A stretch of 32,514 nt of DNA from NCBI GenBank assembly GCA_017963165.1, contig JAGCTZ010000168.1:1-32514 (forward strand), in the 5' to 3' direction. The notes beneath the pieces are model-generated. The model was not told the origin of the DNA and searched no databases. It worked only from the letters and a program-made list of their open reading frames with translations. This stretch comes from Treponema sp. (GTDB taxonomy: Bacteria; Spirochaetota; Spirochaetia; Treponematales; Treponemataceae). The position numbers and the translations under genes are program-made. This document shows positions 1 through 9,099 of the stretch, one piece after another (position 1 is the stretch's first letter; each line of letters starts with the position of its first letter).

Positions 1-570
1 AAGATGATTCCTTACGAAGTTATTGTTCGCGGATATATGTTTGGTTCTATGTACGAAGCTTACAAAAAAGGCGAGCCATTCCTTGGTCACAAGTTTGATA
101 AAGAATACAAGCAGGCAGAAAAGTTAGCCGAGCCTATCGTAACTCCTTCTACAAAGGCAGAAGAAGGCCACGACATTAACGTAACCTTGCAGTATATGAA
201 GGATGATCTTGGCGAAGAGCTTGGAACAAAAATTGAACAGGTTGCTCTTGCTATCTACAAGAAATGCTATGAACACGCAGCTGCAAACGGCATCATCATT
301 GCAGATACAAAGTTTGAATTTGGCCTTGATGAAAATGGCGAGCTTACTCTTGCAGACGAAGTTCTTACTCCGGATAGTTCACGCTTCTGGGATGCATCTA
401 AATATGAAGTTGGTGGAAGTCCTGCAAGCTACGACAAGCAGTTCCTCCGCGACTGGCTCAAAGAGCACAACCTTGCCGGCGACCCTACAATTAAGGAAGT
501 TCCAGCAGAAGTTGTAGCTAAGACTTCTGAGATTTATCACGAATGCGAAAGACGAATTTGTCATGCATAA
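1..570 (+). CDS. purC: SAICAR synthase, C-terminal part (cut by window edge)
   Basis: Phosphoribosylaminoimidazole-succinocarboxamide synthase joins aspartate to CAIR using ATP in purine synthesis (cytoplasm). The reading frame is open from base 1, so the gene begins before the window. About 190 residues are visible against roughly 300 in the long form of the family, so the N-terminal ATP-binding part is missing here. Family motifs seen: PYEVIVRGYMFGS near the left edge, TPSTKAEEGHD, IIADTKFEFG, and LTPDSSRFWDA followed by KQFLRDWL near the C-terminus. The internal ATG at 4 is not the true start. The gene ends with TAA at 568-570 and converges on the opp operon. purB, another enzyme of the pathway (it acts directly on the PurC product), lies 6 kb away on the other strand. 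Confidence 0.95.
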   Translation, partial: KMIPYEVIVRGYMFGSMYEAYKKGEPFLGHKFDKEYKQAEKLAEPIVTPSTKAEEGHDINVTLQYMKDDLGEELGTKIEQVALAIYKKCYEHAAANGIIIADTKFEFGLDENGELTLADEVLTPDSSRFWDASKYEVGGSPASYDKQFLRDWLKEHNLAGDPTIKEVPAEVVAKTSEIYHECERRICHA

Positions 571-663
571 AATAATGAGGGGGAAAGTCTTCCCCCTGCG
601 TCGCACTTCGTTGCGCCGCACCCCCTTCGCCTAGGGGTTGCACCCCTAAAACCCCGCATGACA
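571..663. repeat. GC-rich palindromic intergenic repeat (core form)
   Basis: This block after the purC stop is far more GC-rich than the genes. It is built from consecutive hairpins: GGGGGAAAGTCTTCCCCC, then a GCG-rich stem around CGCACTTCGTTGCG, then a CACCCC/AGGGGT stem. The same core recurs at about 22895-22978 in the same orientation and, diverged and inverted, at about 23843-23940. That marks it as a dispersed REP-like family. This copy lacks the TAGGTTC heptads that flank the other two. Confidence 0.8.
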
Positions 664-664
664 T

Positions 665-708
665 AAAAAAAGGTGGCCCTTCGACAAGCTCAGGGACCAC
701 CTTTTTTT
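665..708. terminator. Bidirectional intrinsic terminator built on a REP element
   Basis: A perfect outer stem of AAAAAAAGGTGG (665-676) pairs with CCACCTTTTTTT (697-708). It encloses a copy of the dispersed repeat CCCTTCGACAAGCTCAGG (677-698). A run of T follows the stem on both strands. It sits between the convergent ends of purC and the opp operon, so it can stop transcription from both sides. Confidence 0.8.
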
Positions 709-733
709 ATCTTTGTTATTATTCTAAGAAAAA

Positions 734-2494
734 TTATCTACCAAACTGGCAGTCGTTATTTCCAGAAGTTGTTGTCCACATTTCAAGCATGTTGATTGGG
801 TCGTTGAAGTCTGCAATCCAACCTTCGCGTGCAATGTCGAAGTTTCCGTTCTTGCGTTCTTCAAGGAATACGTTCCAATCCTGAACCTGAATTGTCATCT
901 TAATACCTACAGCGGCAAAGTCCTGCTGCATAGATTCTGCAATTGCAATGTGTCCAGAAGTCTGGTTTGTAAGATATTCAATATCGATTGGTGTTTCCGG
1001 ACTGAGTTTTCCATCATCACCAAACTTAAAGCCGGCAGCCATAAGAAGCTCTTTTGCTTTTGCTGTAGTTCCAGCCGGATCCTTGTTGATTGCATAAGGA
1101 TCAAAGTAACCCTGAGCTGTTGCATCAGACTTGAACAATCCGCCGTTTCCGTCTGCCATTCCAAGAGGAATAAATGCGTTAGCTGCAACCTGACCTGTCT
1201 GTCCAATGTTTTCGCAGATGTATTCGCGGTCAACAAGAATAGAGAATGCCTGTCTCATACAAGCTGCCTCTTCCGGAGTTTTTCCATTAAAGAGCTTGCT
1301 CTTTGCGTTGAATGCAACATAGTATGTACCAAGTTCGTCAACAATGTAGAATTCGCTGTTCTTTGTTTCCAAAAGCTTTGCAATTTCGTCTGTTGCAACA
1401 GAGTCAGCAAAATCAAGGTTTCCTGCATTGTAAGCAGCAAAAATAGCTGTATCATCTGCAGAAAGCATAAACTCAAGCTTTTCTACTGTAACATTTGCAG
1501 CATCGTACCAGTATGGGTTCTTTGTATATGTCATAGAAACATCGTGCTTCCATTCTGTACAAACATAAGCACCATTGCTTACAAAGCCTGCATCTGTACA
1601 CCATGCACCTGGCTGGTCTTTTGTAGAATGAGCTTCTACATATTTCTTGCAAACTGGATAGAATGTTGGGAATGCCATAAGGTCTTCGATGTAAGCACAT
1701 GGAGCTGCAAGAACAAACTGAAGAGTTGTTGCATCAACTGCCTTTACATTAAGATTTCCATCATCATAGCCGTCGAAGCCAGAGAACATATATTCATAGT
1801 CTGCAGCTGTATCTGGATCAACAGCACGCTTCCATGAGTATTCAAAATCTTCTGCTGTCAAAGCAGAACCGTCTGACCACTTAAGTCCCTTCTTAAGAGT
1901 TACTGTGTATGTCAAACCATCAGGTGTTACTGTGTAACCTTCTGCACAAGCTGGAACTGTTACACCCTTGTCATTGTAAGTGTAAAGACCACTGAATGAG
2001 TTAGCAGCAAGACAAGCACCATCAACAGAAGAGTTCAAAGCCGGGTCAAGATAATCTGGTTCAGATGCAAGGTTGATGCGGAGTGTTTTTGCACCATTGC
2101 TCATTTTTGCATACATAAAGAACTTTGTAGCAAAAGCGTTTGCATAGATTCCGCTTACATAAGATTTCTGCAAGTAAACATCATTGTAGTAGTACAAAGG
2201 AATTACACAGAAGTTAGACATAAGAATATCTTCTGCTTCGTGCATTTTCTGAGTACGTGTTACATAATTTGTTTCAAGCTTAATCTGCTTAATAAGTTCG
2301 TCATACTTTGACCAGCCCTTTACTGGATCAATAAATGACTTGCTTACCAATTCTGAAGCACTTTTTACAGGTGCCTGACTAGAAGCCTGTGCTGCTGTAT
2401 CTTTAGCTGCTTCTTTTTTTGAACAGCCGATAAGACAAGCACAAACAAGAACTGCTCCAAGAGGAACAATCATTTTTGATAAAAATTTTTTCAT
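734..2494 (-). CDS. oppA: Oligopeptide-binding lipoprotein, circularly permuted OppA
   Basis: Solute-binding protein of family 5 for the adjacent Opp ABC importer, predicted to be lipid-anchored outside the inner membrane. The start is the ATG at 2494, with AAGGAGATA just upstream; the open frame further upstream only overlaps oppF. The signal peptide ends in lipobox LIGC (Cys24) and a Ser/Ala/Lys linker follows. Residues about 53-131 (WSKYDELI, HEAEDILM, VIPLYYYNDVYL, KSYVSGIY) are the part that normally forms the C-terminus of OppA/DppE proteins. The usual mature N-terminus (TLRINLASEPDYLDPALNSS, then DGLTYTVTLKKGLKWSDG) begins only near residue 135. The protein then stops after SGNNDCQFGR, exactly where the tail should follow. 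The total of 586 residues is close to a complete OppA plus linker, so nothing is missing; the order is changed. It is the last gene of the operon. Confidence 0.93.
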   Translation of the reverse strand: MKKFLSKMIVPLGAVLVCACLIGCSKKEAAKDTAAQASSQAPVKSASELVSKSFIDPVKGWSKYDELIKQIKLETNYVTRTQKMHEAEDILMSNFCVIPLYYYNDVYLQKSYVSGIYANAFATKFFMYAKMSNGAKTLRINLASEPDYLDPALNSSVDGACLAANSFSGLYTYNDKGVTVPACAEGYTVTPDGLTYTVTLKKGLKWSDGSALTAEDFEYSWKRAVDPDTAADYEYMFSGFDGYDDGNLNVKAVDATTLQFVLAAPCAYIEDLMAFPTFYPVCKKYVEAHSTKDQPGAWCTDAGFVSNGAYVCTEWKHDVSMTYTKNPYWYDAANVTVEKLEFMLSADDTAIFAAYNAGNLDFADSVATDEIAKLLETKNSEFYIVDELGTYYVAFNAKSKLFNGKTPEEAACMRQAFSILVDREYICENIGQTGQVAANAFIPLGMADGNGGLFKSDATAQGYFDPYAINKDPAGTTAKAKELLMAAGFKFGDDGKLSPETPIDIEYLTNQTSGHIAIAESMQQDFAAVGIKMTIQVQDWNVFLEERKNGNFDIAREGWIADFNDPINMLEMWTTTSGNNDCQFGR

Positions 2495-2519
2495 AAAATA
2501 TATCTCCTTATTTTTATGA

Positions 2520-3473
2520 TTACTTATTATGACATGCAGAAAAATGTCCGTTGCCTCTGTCTGTAAGCGGCGGCATTTCTTTTGCACATTGTTCGGTTGC
2601 AAAACGACAGCGTGTTCTGAACGGACATCCTTCCGGCATATGAAGAGGACTTGGAACATCACCTTCGAGCACAATTCGTTTGCGGGCACGTTCAATTTTT
2701 GGATCCGGAATTGGAACTGCCGAAAGCAGACTCATTGAATATGGATGAAGCGGATTATTACAAAGCTCATCTGAATCTGCAATTTCTACAAGCTTTCCAA
2801 GATACATAACTGCAATTCTTTTTGAAATATGCTGAACAACAAGAAGGTCGTGTGCAATAAAAAGATATGCAATTCCAAGCTTATCCTGAAGCTCTTCGAA
2901 CATATTGATTATCTGCGCTTGAATGGAAACATCAAGTGCCGAAACAGGTTCATCACAGACAATAAATTCCGGATTTACAGAAAGAGCGCGGGCAATACCA
3001 ATACGCTGTCTTTGTCCACCAGAAAACTCGTGGGCATAGCGGGTTGCGTGTTCAGAGTTAAGTCCAACTAACTCCATAAGATTCAAAATCTTTTCACGGC
3101 GTTCTGCTTTTGTTGAATAAAGATGATGAACATCAAGTGGTTCACCAATAATATCTTCTACCGTCATGCGCGGGTTCAAAGAAGAATACGGATCCTGGAA
3201 AACCATCTGCATTTTCTTGCGCATTTCGGTAATATTTTTTTCATTTATTTCCTGACCTTCGAATAAAACCTTTCCATCTGTTGGCTTATAAAGATGAAGA
3301 AGTGTTCGACCAACTGTAGTTTTTCCACAGCCAGACTCACCTACAAGTCCTAGAGTTTCTCCCTTATCAATAGAAAATGAAACATCGTCTACAGCCTTGA
3401 GTGTAAGTTTTTTAAAACCGGAACGAACAGGAAAATATTTTTTTAGGTTCTGAACTTCTATAATCTTGCTCAT
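2520..3473 (-). CDS. oppF: Oligopeptide ABC transporter ATP-binding protein OppF
   Basis: One of two ATPase subunits that power peptide import through OppB/OppC at the cytoplasmic face. Visible motifs are Walker [10 protein letters not shown] near residue 45, the Q-loop [11 protein letters not shown], signature [14 protein letters not shown], Walker [13 protein letters not shown] and the switch His in LFIAHDL. The C-terminal extension typical of Opp/Dpp ATPases is present, with its cysteine cluster ([14 protein letters not shown]). The length of 317 residues is normal. Its ATG overlaps the TGA of oppD (ATGA at 3470-3473), which suggests translational coupling, and the ribosome site GGAG lies inside the end of oppD. 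The gap to the oppA start is 25 bases. Confidence 0.95.
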   Translation of the reverse strand: MSKIIEVQNLKKYFPVRSGFKKLTLKAVDDVSFSIDKGETLGLVGESGCGKTTVGRTLLHLYKPTDGKVLFEGQEINEKNITEMRKKMQMVFQDPYSSLNPRMTVEDIIGEPLDVHHLYSTKAERREKILNLMELVGLNSEHATRYAHEFSGGQRQRIGIARALSVNPEFIVCDEPVSALDVSIQAQIINMFEELQDKLGIAYLFIAHDLLVVQHISKRIAVMYLGKLVEIADSDELCNNPLHPYSMSLLSAVPIPDPKIERARKRIVLEGDVPSPLHMPEGCPFRTRCRFATEQCAKEMPPLTDRGNGHFSACHNK

Positions 3474-4462
3474 TTTTTAATCTCCTCAAGTGCTTCTTTT
3501 ACGTTCATCCAGCAGGACGCAATATGATTGTCGTTAATGAAAAGCTCATCCGGTTGTTCTGTAAGACAGATTTTCATTGCATTTTTACAGCGGGCACAGA
3601 AAGCACAACCCTTTGGAAGATTCAAAAGATTAATTGGAGTTCCGCTGATTGGCTCCAGTTTTGTGTTCATATTATCTGCATTTGGGATAGACTTGAGCAA
3701 GCCCTTTGTGTATTCGTGCTTTGAATTATAAAAAATCTCGTCTGCAGTTCCGCGCTCGCAAACACGGCCACCGTACATAACAATAATGTCGTCACACATA
3801 TTTGCAATTACGCCAAGGTCATGAGTAACAAGAATTACAGCCATGCCCATCTTTTTCTGCAGGCGCTGAATCTCTTCAAGAATCTGTGCCTGAATTGTAA
3901 CGTCAAGCGCGGTTGTAGGCTCGTCTGCAATAAGAATATCCGGTTCACAGGCAAGAGCCATCGCAATCATTACACGCTGGCGCATACCACCAGAAAGCTC
4001 AAACGGATACTGCTTAAGACGGCGTTTAGGTTCATTAATTCCTACAAGCTCAAGCATTTCTACGGCACGCTTCTGGAGCTCGTCGCCTTTTTTATCTGTA
4101 TGAAGTTTGATTGCTTCTTTAAGCTGGTTGCCGATTGTAAAAACAGGATTCAAACTTGTCATTGGATCCTGGAAAATTATTGAGCAGCATTTTCCGCGGA
4201 AGCTTTTCATTTCATCGCTGTCCATGGAAACAAGGTCTTTACCTTTATATAAAATCTTGCCGCTTTCGATGTAGCCGTTATCTGCAAGAATCTGCATGAT
4301 AGAATAAGCTGTTACACTTTTTCCAGAACCAGACTCCCCTACTATTCCTAAAATCTCGCCTTCATTTAAGTCAAAAGAAATTCCGTTTACTGCCTGAACA
4401 TCGCCTTTGTCTGTTTTAAATGCGGTATGTAAATCCTGAACACTTAATAATACTTCACTCAT
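3470..4462 (-). CDS. oppD: Oligopeptide ABC transporter ATP-binding protein OppD
   Basis: Partner ATPase of OppF. Motifs in order: Walker A GESGSGKS near residue 43, [12 protein letters not shown], signature [15 protein letters not shown], Walker [13 protein letters not shown], switch region VTHDLGV, and a C-terminal Opp/Dpp extension with cysteines ([14 protein letters not shown]). The 330-residue length fits the family. It starts 10 bases after the oppC stop with an AAAGG-type ribosome site and overlaps oppF by four bases. The whole set is therefore very likely one transcript and one complex with OppB, OppC and the permuted OppA. Confidence 0.95.
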   Translation of the reverse strand: MSEVLLSVQDLHTAFKTDKGDVQAVNGISFDLNEGEILGIVGESGSGKSVTAYSIMQILADNGYIESGKILYKGKDLVSMDSDEMKSFRGKCCSIIFQDPMTSLNPVFTIGNQLKEAIKLHTDKKGDELQKRAVEMLELVGINEPKRRLKQYPFELSGGMRQRVMIAMALACEPDILIADEPTTALDVTIQAQILEEIQRLQKKMGMAVILVTHDLGVIANMCDDIIVMYGGRVCERGTADEIFYNSKHEYTKGLLKSIPNADNMNTKLEPISGTPINLLNLPKGCAFCARCKNAMKICLTEQPDELFINDNHIASCWMNVKEALEEIKK

Positions 4463-4472
4463 AGCAATACCT

Positions 4473-5549
4473 TTATTTATTCAACTTAGGATCAAATGCA
4501 TCGCGCAAGCCGTCACCAAGAAGGTTCAAGCTAAGAACAATAAGACAAATCATGAGCGCAGGGAAAACAAGCTTAAACGGATAACTTTGTAAACCACCGC
4601 GTGCAGAGTTTGCAAGCGAACCTAAGGAAGGCATTGGAGCCTGAACACCAAGACCTACGAAGCTAAGATAACTTTCTGTAAAAATTGCAGAAGGAATCTG
4701 AAGTGCAGTAGAAATAATAATAACAGAAAGACAGTTTGGAATTATGTGTTTGCGGATAATGTGTCCCGGTTTTGCACCAATTGAACGAGCCGCAAGAATA
4801 TATTCATTTTCCTTAATTGAAAGAATCTGTGCTCGGATAAGGCGTGCCATTCCAACCCAGTACAAAAGTCCAAATACAATAAAAAGCGAAACCATATTTG
4901 AACCCATGCTTGCAAGGAAGGAGCCCGACTTAAACTGCAGTACATGCGAAAGTACAACCGAAAGCAAAATAATTACAAGCATATCGGGCAGCGAATAAAT
5001 TATATCGACTATTCGCATCATTATTAAGTCGACCTTCCCTCCCGCATAGCCGGAAATACTTCCATAAACAATTCCTATAATAAGAACAATAAGGCTTGCA
5101 AAAAAACCTACAACAAGAGAAACGCGGGTTCCGTAAATTACTCGGATAAAATAATCACGGCACTGTTCGTCTGTTCCAAAGATATGTGGAAAGCGGAAGT
5201 TACCCTGTTCAATATAGGCCTGTTCTGCCTTGCTGTATTCAAAAGGTTTAAGATTTTTTGCCCCCTTGTCGCGTCTGCCATCTACAGAAAGAATTTCTTC
5301 ATAACTGTAAGGAACAATATGTGGTGCTACAATAATAGTAACAATAATAAGACTGAGTACAATTATACTTGCAACAGCCAGCGGATTTTTAAAGAGCTTT
5401 CTCATACCATCCTTAATGAAGGTAGTACTTTCGCTCATTACATCCTGCTGCTTTTTTTCTTCATCTGTTGCTTTTTCAAATTTTTCAAGATCAAGCTGAA
5501 GACTTAATGCGGCTTTTTTAGGTGTTTTATTTACATCAAAAGTTGTCAT
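4473..5549 (-). CDS. oppC: Oligopeptide ABC transporter permease OppC
   Basis: Inner-membrane permease of the binding-protein-dependent transport family. A charged cytoplasmic N-terminus of about 55 residues precedes the first membrane segment (PLAVASIIVLSLIIVTIIVA). Next comes a periplasmic loop that keeps the HIFGTDEQCRDYFIRVIYGTR motif, normally HPFGTDxxGRDxxSR. The ATPase-contact EAA loop is RKHIIPNCLSVIIIS, and the usual ESYLSFVGLGVQAPMPSLG follows it. Length 358. It is preceded by an AAGGATAT ribosome site and lies between oppB and oppD. No sign of damage. Confidence 0.94.
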   Translation of the reverse strand: MTTFDVNKTPKKAALSLQLDLEKFEKATDEEKKQQDVMSESTTFIKDGMRKLFKNPLAVASIIVLSLIIVTIIVAPHIVPYSYEEILSVDGRRDKGAKNLKPFEYSKAEQAYIEQGNFRFPHIFGTDEQCRDYFIRVIYGTRVSLVVGFFASLIVLIIGIVYGSISGYAGGKVDLIMMRIVDIIYSLPDMLVIILLSVVLSHVLQFKSGSFLASMGSNMVSLFIVFGLLYWVGMARLIRAQILSIKENEYILAARSIGAKPGHIIRKHIIPNCLSVIIISTALQIPSAIFTESYLSFVGLGVQAPMPSLGSLANSARGGLQSYPFKLVFPALMICLIVLSLNLLGDGLRDAFDPKLNK

Positions 5550-5581
5550 ATTTAATATCCTTTTTGGTTGTGAACTTTTTA

Positions 5582-6493
5582 TTAATCGTATTTGATTCTT
5601 GGATCTACAAGCTTATAAAGTAAATCGCAGATAACATTTGCTACAACCATAAGAGTTGCAAGGAAGATTGTAGTTGCCATAATCATTGTATAGTCGCGGT
5701 TAGAAATTGCGCTTACAAATTTTGAACCGATTCCTCCGACTGTAAAAACTGTTTCTACAACCATTGAACCTGTAATGATGTATGCAATTTCCGGTCCTGC
5801 ATAAGTAATAATTGGAAGCAGCGAATTACGAAGAGCATGCTTAAAAATGATTTTGTATTTTGAAACACCCTTTGCCTTTGCCGTACGGATATAATCCTGA
5901 CTCAAAGCATCGAGCATACTTGTTTTTGCAAGACGAGTTGTATAAGCCATTGGATATGCGGAAAGCGCAATTACCGGCAAGAGATAATTTGTATTATCAA
6001 CAGACCATACAGGCACCCAGCCAAGTTTAATACTAAAAACAAGCAAAAGAAGTGTTGCAAGAACAAAGCTTGGTACTGCTGTAAACAAAGTAGAAAAGAA
6101 AATGATTACTCTGTCCGGCCATTTGTTTCTTAAAAGAGCAGCAAGACTTCCAAAAATAGTTCCAAGAATAAGAGCCAAAGTTACAGCAGAAAGTCCAAGG
6201 CGACATGAAATAGGAAAAGATTCGTGGATAATCTCTTTGATTTCTCTTCCATTTTTGAGGCTTACACCAAAGTCGCCATGTAAAAGTCGCTCCATATATT
6301 TTACAAACTGAACAGGCAGCGGTTTATCAAGATTATATCTTGCATTCAAGGTGGCAATTGTGGCTTCGCTTAAAGCCTTTTCGCGGTTGAACGGTCCACC
6401 AGGAATTGCGTTCATAAGAGCAAATGTAATTACGCAGATTAAAAACACTGTGAACAATGCAAGCAGAATACGTTTTAAAATATACTTACCCAT
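5582..6493 (-). CDS. oppB: Oligopeptide ABC transporter permease OppB
   Basis: The second permease subunit, with six predicted membrane segments in 303 residues. It opens with the typical MGKYILKRILLALFTVFLIC membrane anchor. It has the periplasmic GDFGVSLKNGREI motif and the EAA loop KHALRNSLLPIITYAGPEIA followed by ETVFTVGGIGSKFV. The start lies only five bases after the purB stop and has a weak ribosome site. It is probably translated by reinitiation or coupling from purB. With OppC it forms the channel for peptides delivered by OppA. Confidence 0.94.
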   Translation of the reverse strand: MGKYILKRILLALFTVFLICVITFALMNAIPGGPFNREKALSEATIATLNARYNLDKPLPVQFVKYMERLLHGDFGVSLKNGREIKEIIHESFPISCRLGLSAVTLALILGTIFGSLAALLRNKWPDRVIIFFSTLFTAVPSFVLATLLLLVFSIKLGWVPVWSVDNTNYLLPVIALSAYPMAYTTRLAKTSMLDALSQDYIRTAKAKGVSKYKIIFKHALRNSLLPIITYAGPEIAYIITGSMVVETVFTVGGIGSKFVSAISNRDYTMIMATTIFLATLMVVANVICDLLYKLVDPRIKYD

Positions 6494-6498
6494 ATTAA

Positions 6499-7920
6499 TT
6501 ACTTCATTAACTCCTTATACTTTTGTGCAAGGCGTTTTGATTTAACTGCTGCCAGGCCACAGTAATTGCTTGGATGCTCAAAGAAGTTAGCAGGATTTTC
6601 TACACCCAGTTTTTCAAGCTGAGCTGTAATATCTGCATATTCTTTTTCGTGAGTTTTAAGAACTTCAAAGAAAGTCTTGCCACTCTGTTCTGCTTCCAGA
6701 GTAATTTTACGGATAACTTCATGACCATCGTTGTAGCCTGCTTCGCCAAGCAAGATATAAGCCGGTTCTGCAAGTACACCACCCTTTACCTTTCCACCGG
6801 CATTTTCAAGATTGCGTGCCATTCCTTCTTTATCTGCCTGCAATCCTTTAACAACGCTGTTCATACGTGCAACTGCCATTGTAAAGCCGCTTACATAATC
6901 TGCAATAAAGCGCTGGCTTGCACTGTTTGTAAGGTCACGCTGATGTTCGCTAATCTGATCCATATAGAATGTAATTACGCGTGGACACATTGCTTTCCAA
7001 AGTGATTTTACGTGCTCGCTGTTCCAAGGATTGCGCTTCTGAGGCATTGTCGAACTACCAACCTGTGTTGCAGCAAAGTATTCAAAAACTTCACCAATTT
7101 CAGAGCGCTGCAAGTTACGAAGATCATCAGCAAGGTTTGCAATAATTCCAAAGGCAACGTTCATCTCGAGCAAGAGGCGCAGAACATATTCAGGCTCAAC
7201 AAGCTGGTTAGAATATTCACTTGGCTGAAGTCCCAGGAAGCCTACATAAGTGCGTTCAAGTTCTTCAGGATCCTTTACAATCATCGACGGACCGTTATAG
7301 CTTCCAACTGGTCCGGCTAATTTTCCAACAAGTCCCTTGCTCAATTCTTCAATCTTCAAAATTGACTTACCAAGTCGTGATACAAATTCTGCGATGCTCC
7401 AGCCAAAAGTAATAGGAACAGCATGCTGTCCGTGAGTACGTCCAACCTGTGGAGTAGCACATTCACGTTCAGCTATATCGCAAAGATAATTTTCAAGTTT
7501 TTTAAGTTCTGGGAGCACAACGTTCTGAGTAACATCGCGCATACGGCAGCTAAGGGCTGTATCAAGAATATCAACAGATGTTGCACCAAGGTGAATAAGC
7601 GGACCAATATCGCTGTCTACCTTAGTTTTCATTACGTTTACAAGAGCACGGATATTGTGCTTTGTTTTTTCTTCTTCTGTATAAACTTCCTGTGGGTCAA
7701 TGTTTGCAGCAACATTATCAAGCTTGGCTGCAATTTCATCAGTCAACTGGCCGCGAAGCTTAAGGTGAGCCTTTACCAAAGCGGCTTCACACTTAGCACA
7801 TGAACGGATGCTTGCTTCTTCCGAAATGTATTTAGAAAGGCCTGCAAATGCATCAGCCTCCGACAATGAGTATCTGTGATCGATACAAGAAAGATTTTCA
7901 AAAATGTTACGTGATTCCAT
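6499..7920 (-). CDS. purB: Adenylosuccinate lyase
   Basis: Cleaves SAICAR to AICAR and adenylosuccinate to AMP, each with release of fumarate, as a cytoplasmic tetramer. Motifs: GRTHGQHAVPITFG with a catalytic histidine, the flexible signature loop GSSTMPQKRNPWNSE with the catalytic serine, and HLGATSVDI near residue 107. Length 473 is normal. The start at 7920 has GGAAG just upstream and a good promoter at 7929-7957. It is the first gene of the purB-oppBCDF-oppA transcription unit. The coupling of purine synthesis to peptide uptake is unusual in gene order but not mechanistically explained by the sequence. Confidence 0.96.
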   Translation of the reverse strand: MESRNIFENLSCIDHRYSLSEADAFAGLSKYISEEASIRSCAKCEAALVKAHLKLRGQLTDEIAAKLDNVAANIDPQEVYTEEEKTKHNIRALVNVMKTKVDSDIGPLIHLGATSVDILDTALSCRMRDVTQNVVLPELKKLENYLCDIAERECATPQVGRTHGQHAVPITFGWSIAEFVSRLGKSILKIEELSKGLVGKLAGPVGSYNGPSMIVKDPEELERTYVGFLGLQPSEYSNQLVEPEYVLRLLLEMNVAFGIIANLADDLRNLQRSEIGEVFEYFAATQVGSSTMPQKRNPWNSEHVKSLWKAMCPRVITFYMDQISEHQRDLTNSASQRFIADYVSGFTMAVARMNSVVKGLQADKEGMARNLENAGGKVKGGVLAEPAYILLGEAGYNDGHEVIRKITLEAEQSGKTFFEVLKTHEKEYADITAQLEKLGVENPANFFEHPSNYCGLAAVKSKRLAQKYKELMK

Positions 7921-7928
7921 AACTTCCT

Positions 7929-7957
7929 ATTATAGTAGATTTTACAAAGATTGTGAA
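7929..7957 (-). promoter_or_regulatory. Sigma70-type promoter of the purB-opp operon
   Basis: On the minus strand TTCACA (7952-7957) and TATAAT (7929-7934) are separated by exactly 17 bases, and TATAAT lies eight bases before the purB ATG. The -35 box touches that of the divergent HD-GYP promoter. Confidence 0.7.
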
Positions 7958-7985
7958 TGACACAAACGCAAAAATCGTTTATAAT
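7957..7985 (+). promoter_or_regulatory. Sigma70-type promoter of the HD-GYP gene
   Basis: ATGACA (7957-7962) and TATAAT (7980-7985) are 17 bases apart. A leader of about 50 bases precedes the ATG at 8041, with GGAGGA as ribosome site. The -35 elements of the two divergent promoters share base 7957, so polymerase binding at one should exclude the other. Confidence 0.7.
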
Positions 7986-8040
7986 AAGTAGGTAAAATCC
8001 CCTATTAAGGATTTAATTGTTTTTTTGGAGGATAAGTTTC

Positions 8041-9090
8041 ATGAAAAAATTCATGGCTAAGCTCATAAAAAAAGTTAAGCATTTCAAAATCACTCCAAAA
8101 TTTATTCTTAAAGTTTTTATATTTTTATTCTTATGTTTCTTATACCTTGTATGTGAACACGGAAACACATGGGCCGGCAATTCAAGAGGCGGCATGTGGC
8201 AAATCGGCGATTCTGCAATACCGTATGCTACACTTCCGGGAGTTTTTACATCGCTTTGCACCTTTATACTTATTGCCTGGGTTGTTTATTTCCGTAAATT
8301 CGGGTTTTATTTTTCAATGACAATTCTTACATTGCGGTTTATCCGCTTGGGAAGAATTCTTGCACACCACAATCTTATGGTGCTGCCAGGTATTTTTATG
8401 AGTATTGTTGCACTTGTATCTGTTCTCCTTATTTACCAGAGCCACGAGCAGATAATCAAAACGCATAAAAAATACAGAAAGAATCTTGAAGAATTTACAA
8501 AATCAATTATTGGTGCGTTTACAAACTGTATAGACGGAAAGGATGCCTACACAAACGGACACTCCTACCGCGTGGCTCTTTATACAACAATGCTTGCAAA
8601 TAAAATGGGCATAACAGATCAGGAAGTCCTCGACAAATATTACAATATCGGCCTTCTTCACGACATTGGAAAAATCAGTATTCCGGATGCAATTTTAACA
8701 AAGCCAGGAAGACTTACACCGGAAGAATTTACCAGAATAAGAAGTCATGCGCAGGAAGGTTATAAGATTCTTAAAGATGTAAAGATTCAAGATGATATTG
8801 CAGACGGAGCACACTATCATCACGAACGTTATGACGGACATGGCTACCCTGACGGACTTATTGGAAAAGAAATACCGCTTGTTGCAAGAATTATTGCAGT
8901 TGCCGATGCTTTTGATGCAATGAGTTCAACACGTTCGTACCGAAAAAAATTGCCGCTTGATTATATCGCTCAGGAAATTGAACAATATTCAGGTACACAA
9001 TTCGATCCCGAAGTTGCCAATGCATTCCTTTCTCTTTATGAAGAAGGCGCCTTTGACAATCTTAGGGATGATGATGTCGAAGAACTGTAA
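8041..9090 (+). CDS. Membrane-bound HD-GYP domain c-di-GMP phosphodiesterase
   Basis: Predicted to hydrolyse cyclic di-GMP at the cytoplasmic side of the inner membrane. The start is ATG 8041, which follows GGAGGA at normal spacing; an upstream TTG at 8017 would overlap that site. The first 130 residues carry about four hydrophobic segments with no recognised sensor domain. The HD-GYP domain follows: GHSYRVA, LLHDIGKISIPDAIL (HD at 207-208), RSHAQEGYKIL, HHERYDGHGYPDGL (GYP at 268-270) and ARIIAVADAFDAMSS. All metal-binding motifs look intact, so it should be active. It ends ten bases from the convergent VUT gene. A second phosphodiesterase (EAL type) lies 1 kb away. Confidence 0.93.
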   Translation: MKKFMAKLIKKVKHFKITPKFILKVFIFLFLCFLYLVCEHGNTWAGNSRGGMWQIGDSAIPYATLPGVFTSLCTFILIAWVVYFRKFGFYFSMTILTLRFIRLGRILAHHNLMVLPGIFMSIVALVSVLLIYQSHEQIIKTHKKYRKNLEEFTKSIIGAFTNCIDGKDAYTNGHSYRVALYTTMLANKMGITDQEVLDKYYNIGLLHDIGKISIPDAILTKPGRLTPEEFTRIRSHAQEGYKILKDVKIQDDIADGAHYHHERYDGHGYPDGLIGKEIPLVARIIAVADAFDAMSSTRSYRKKLPLDYIAQEIEQYSGTQFDPEVANAFLSLYEEGAFDNLRDDDVEEL

Positions 9091-9099
9091 AAAGAATTA

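Noticed and set aside
950..1837. 295-codon plus-strand frame
   Set aside because: It is antisense to oppA, Cys-rich and Phe-rich with no motif or ribosome site: a shadow frame.
2495..2695. 67-residue N-terminal extension of OppA
   Set aside because: It overlaps oppF antiframe-like sequence in the same strand, whereas a good ribosome site and lipoprotein signal mark the ATG at 2494.
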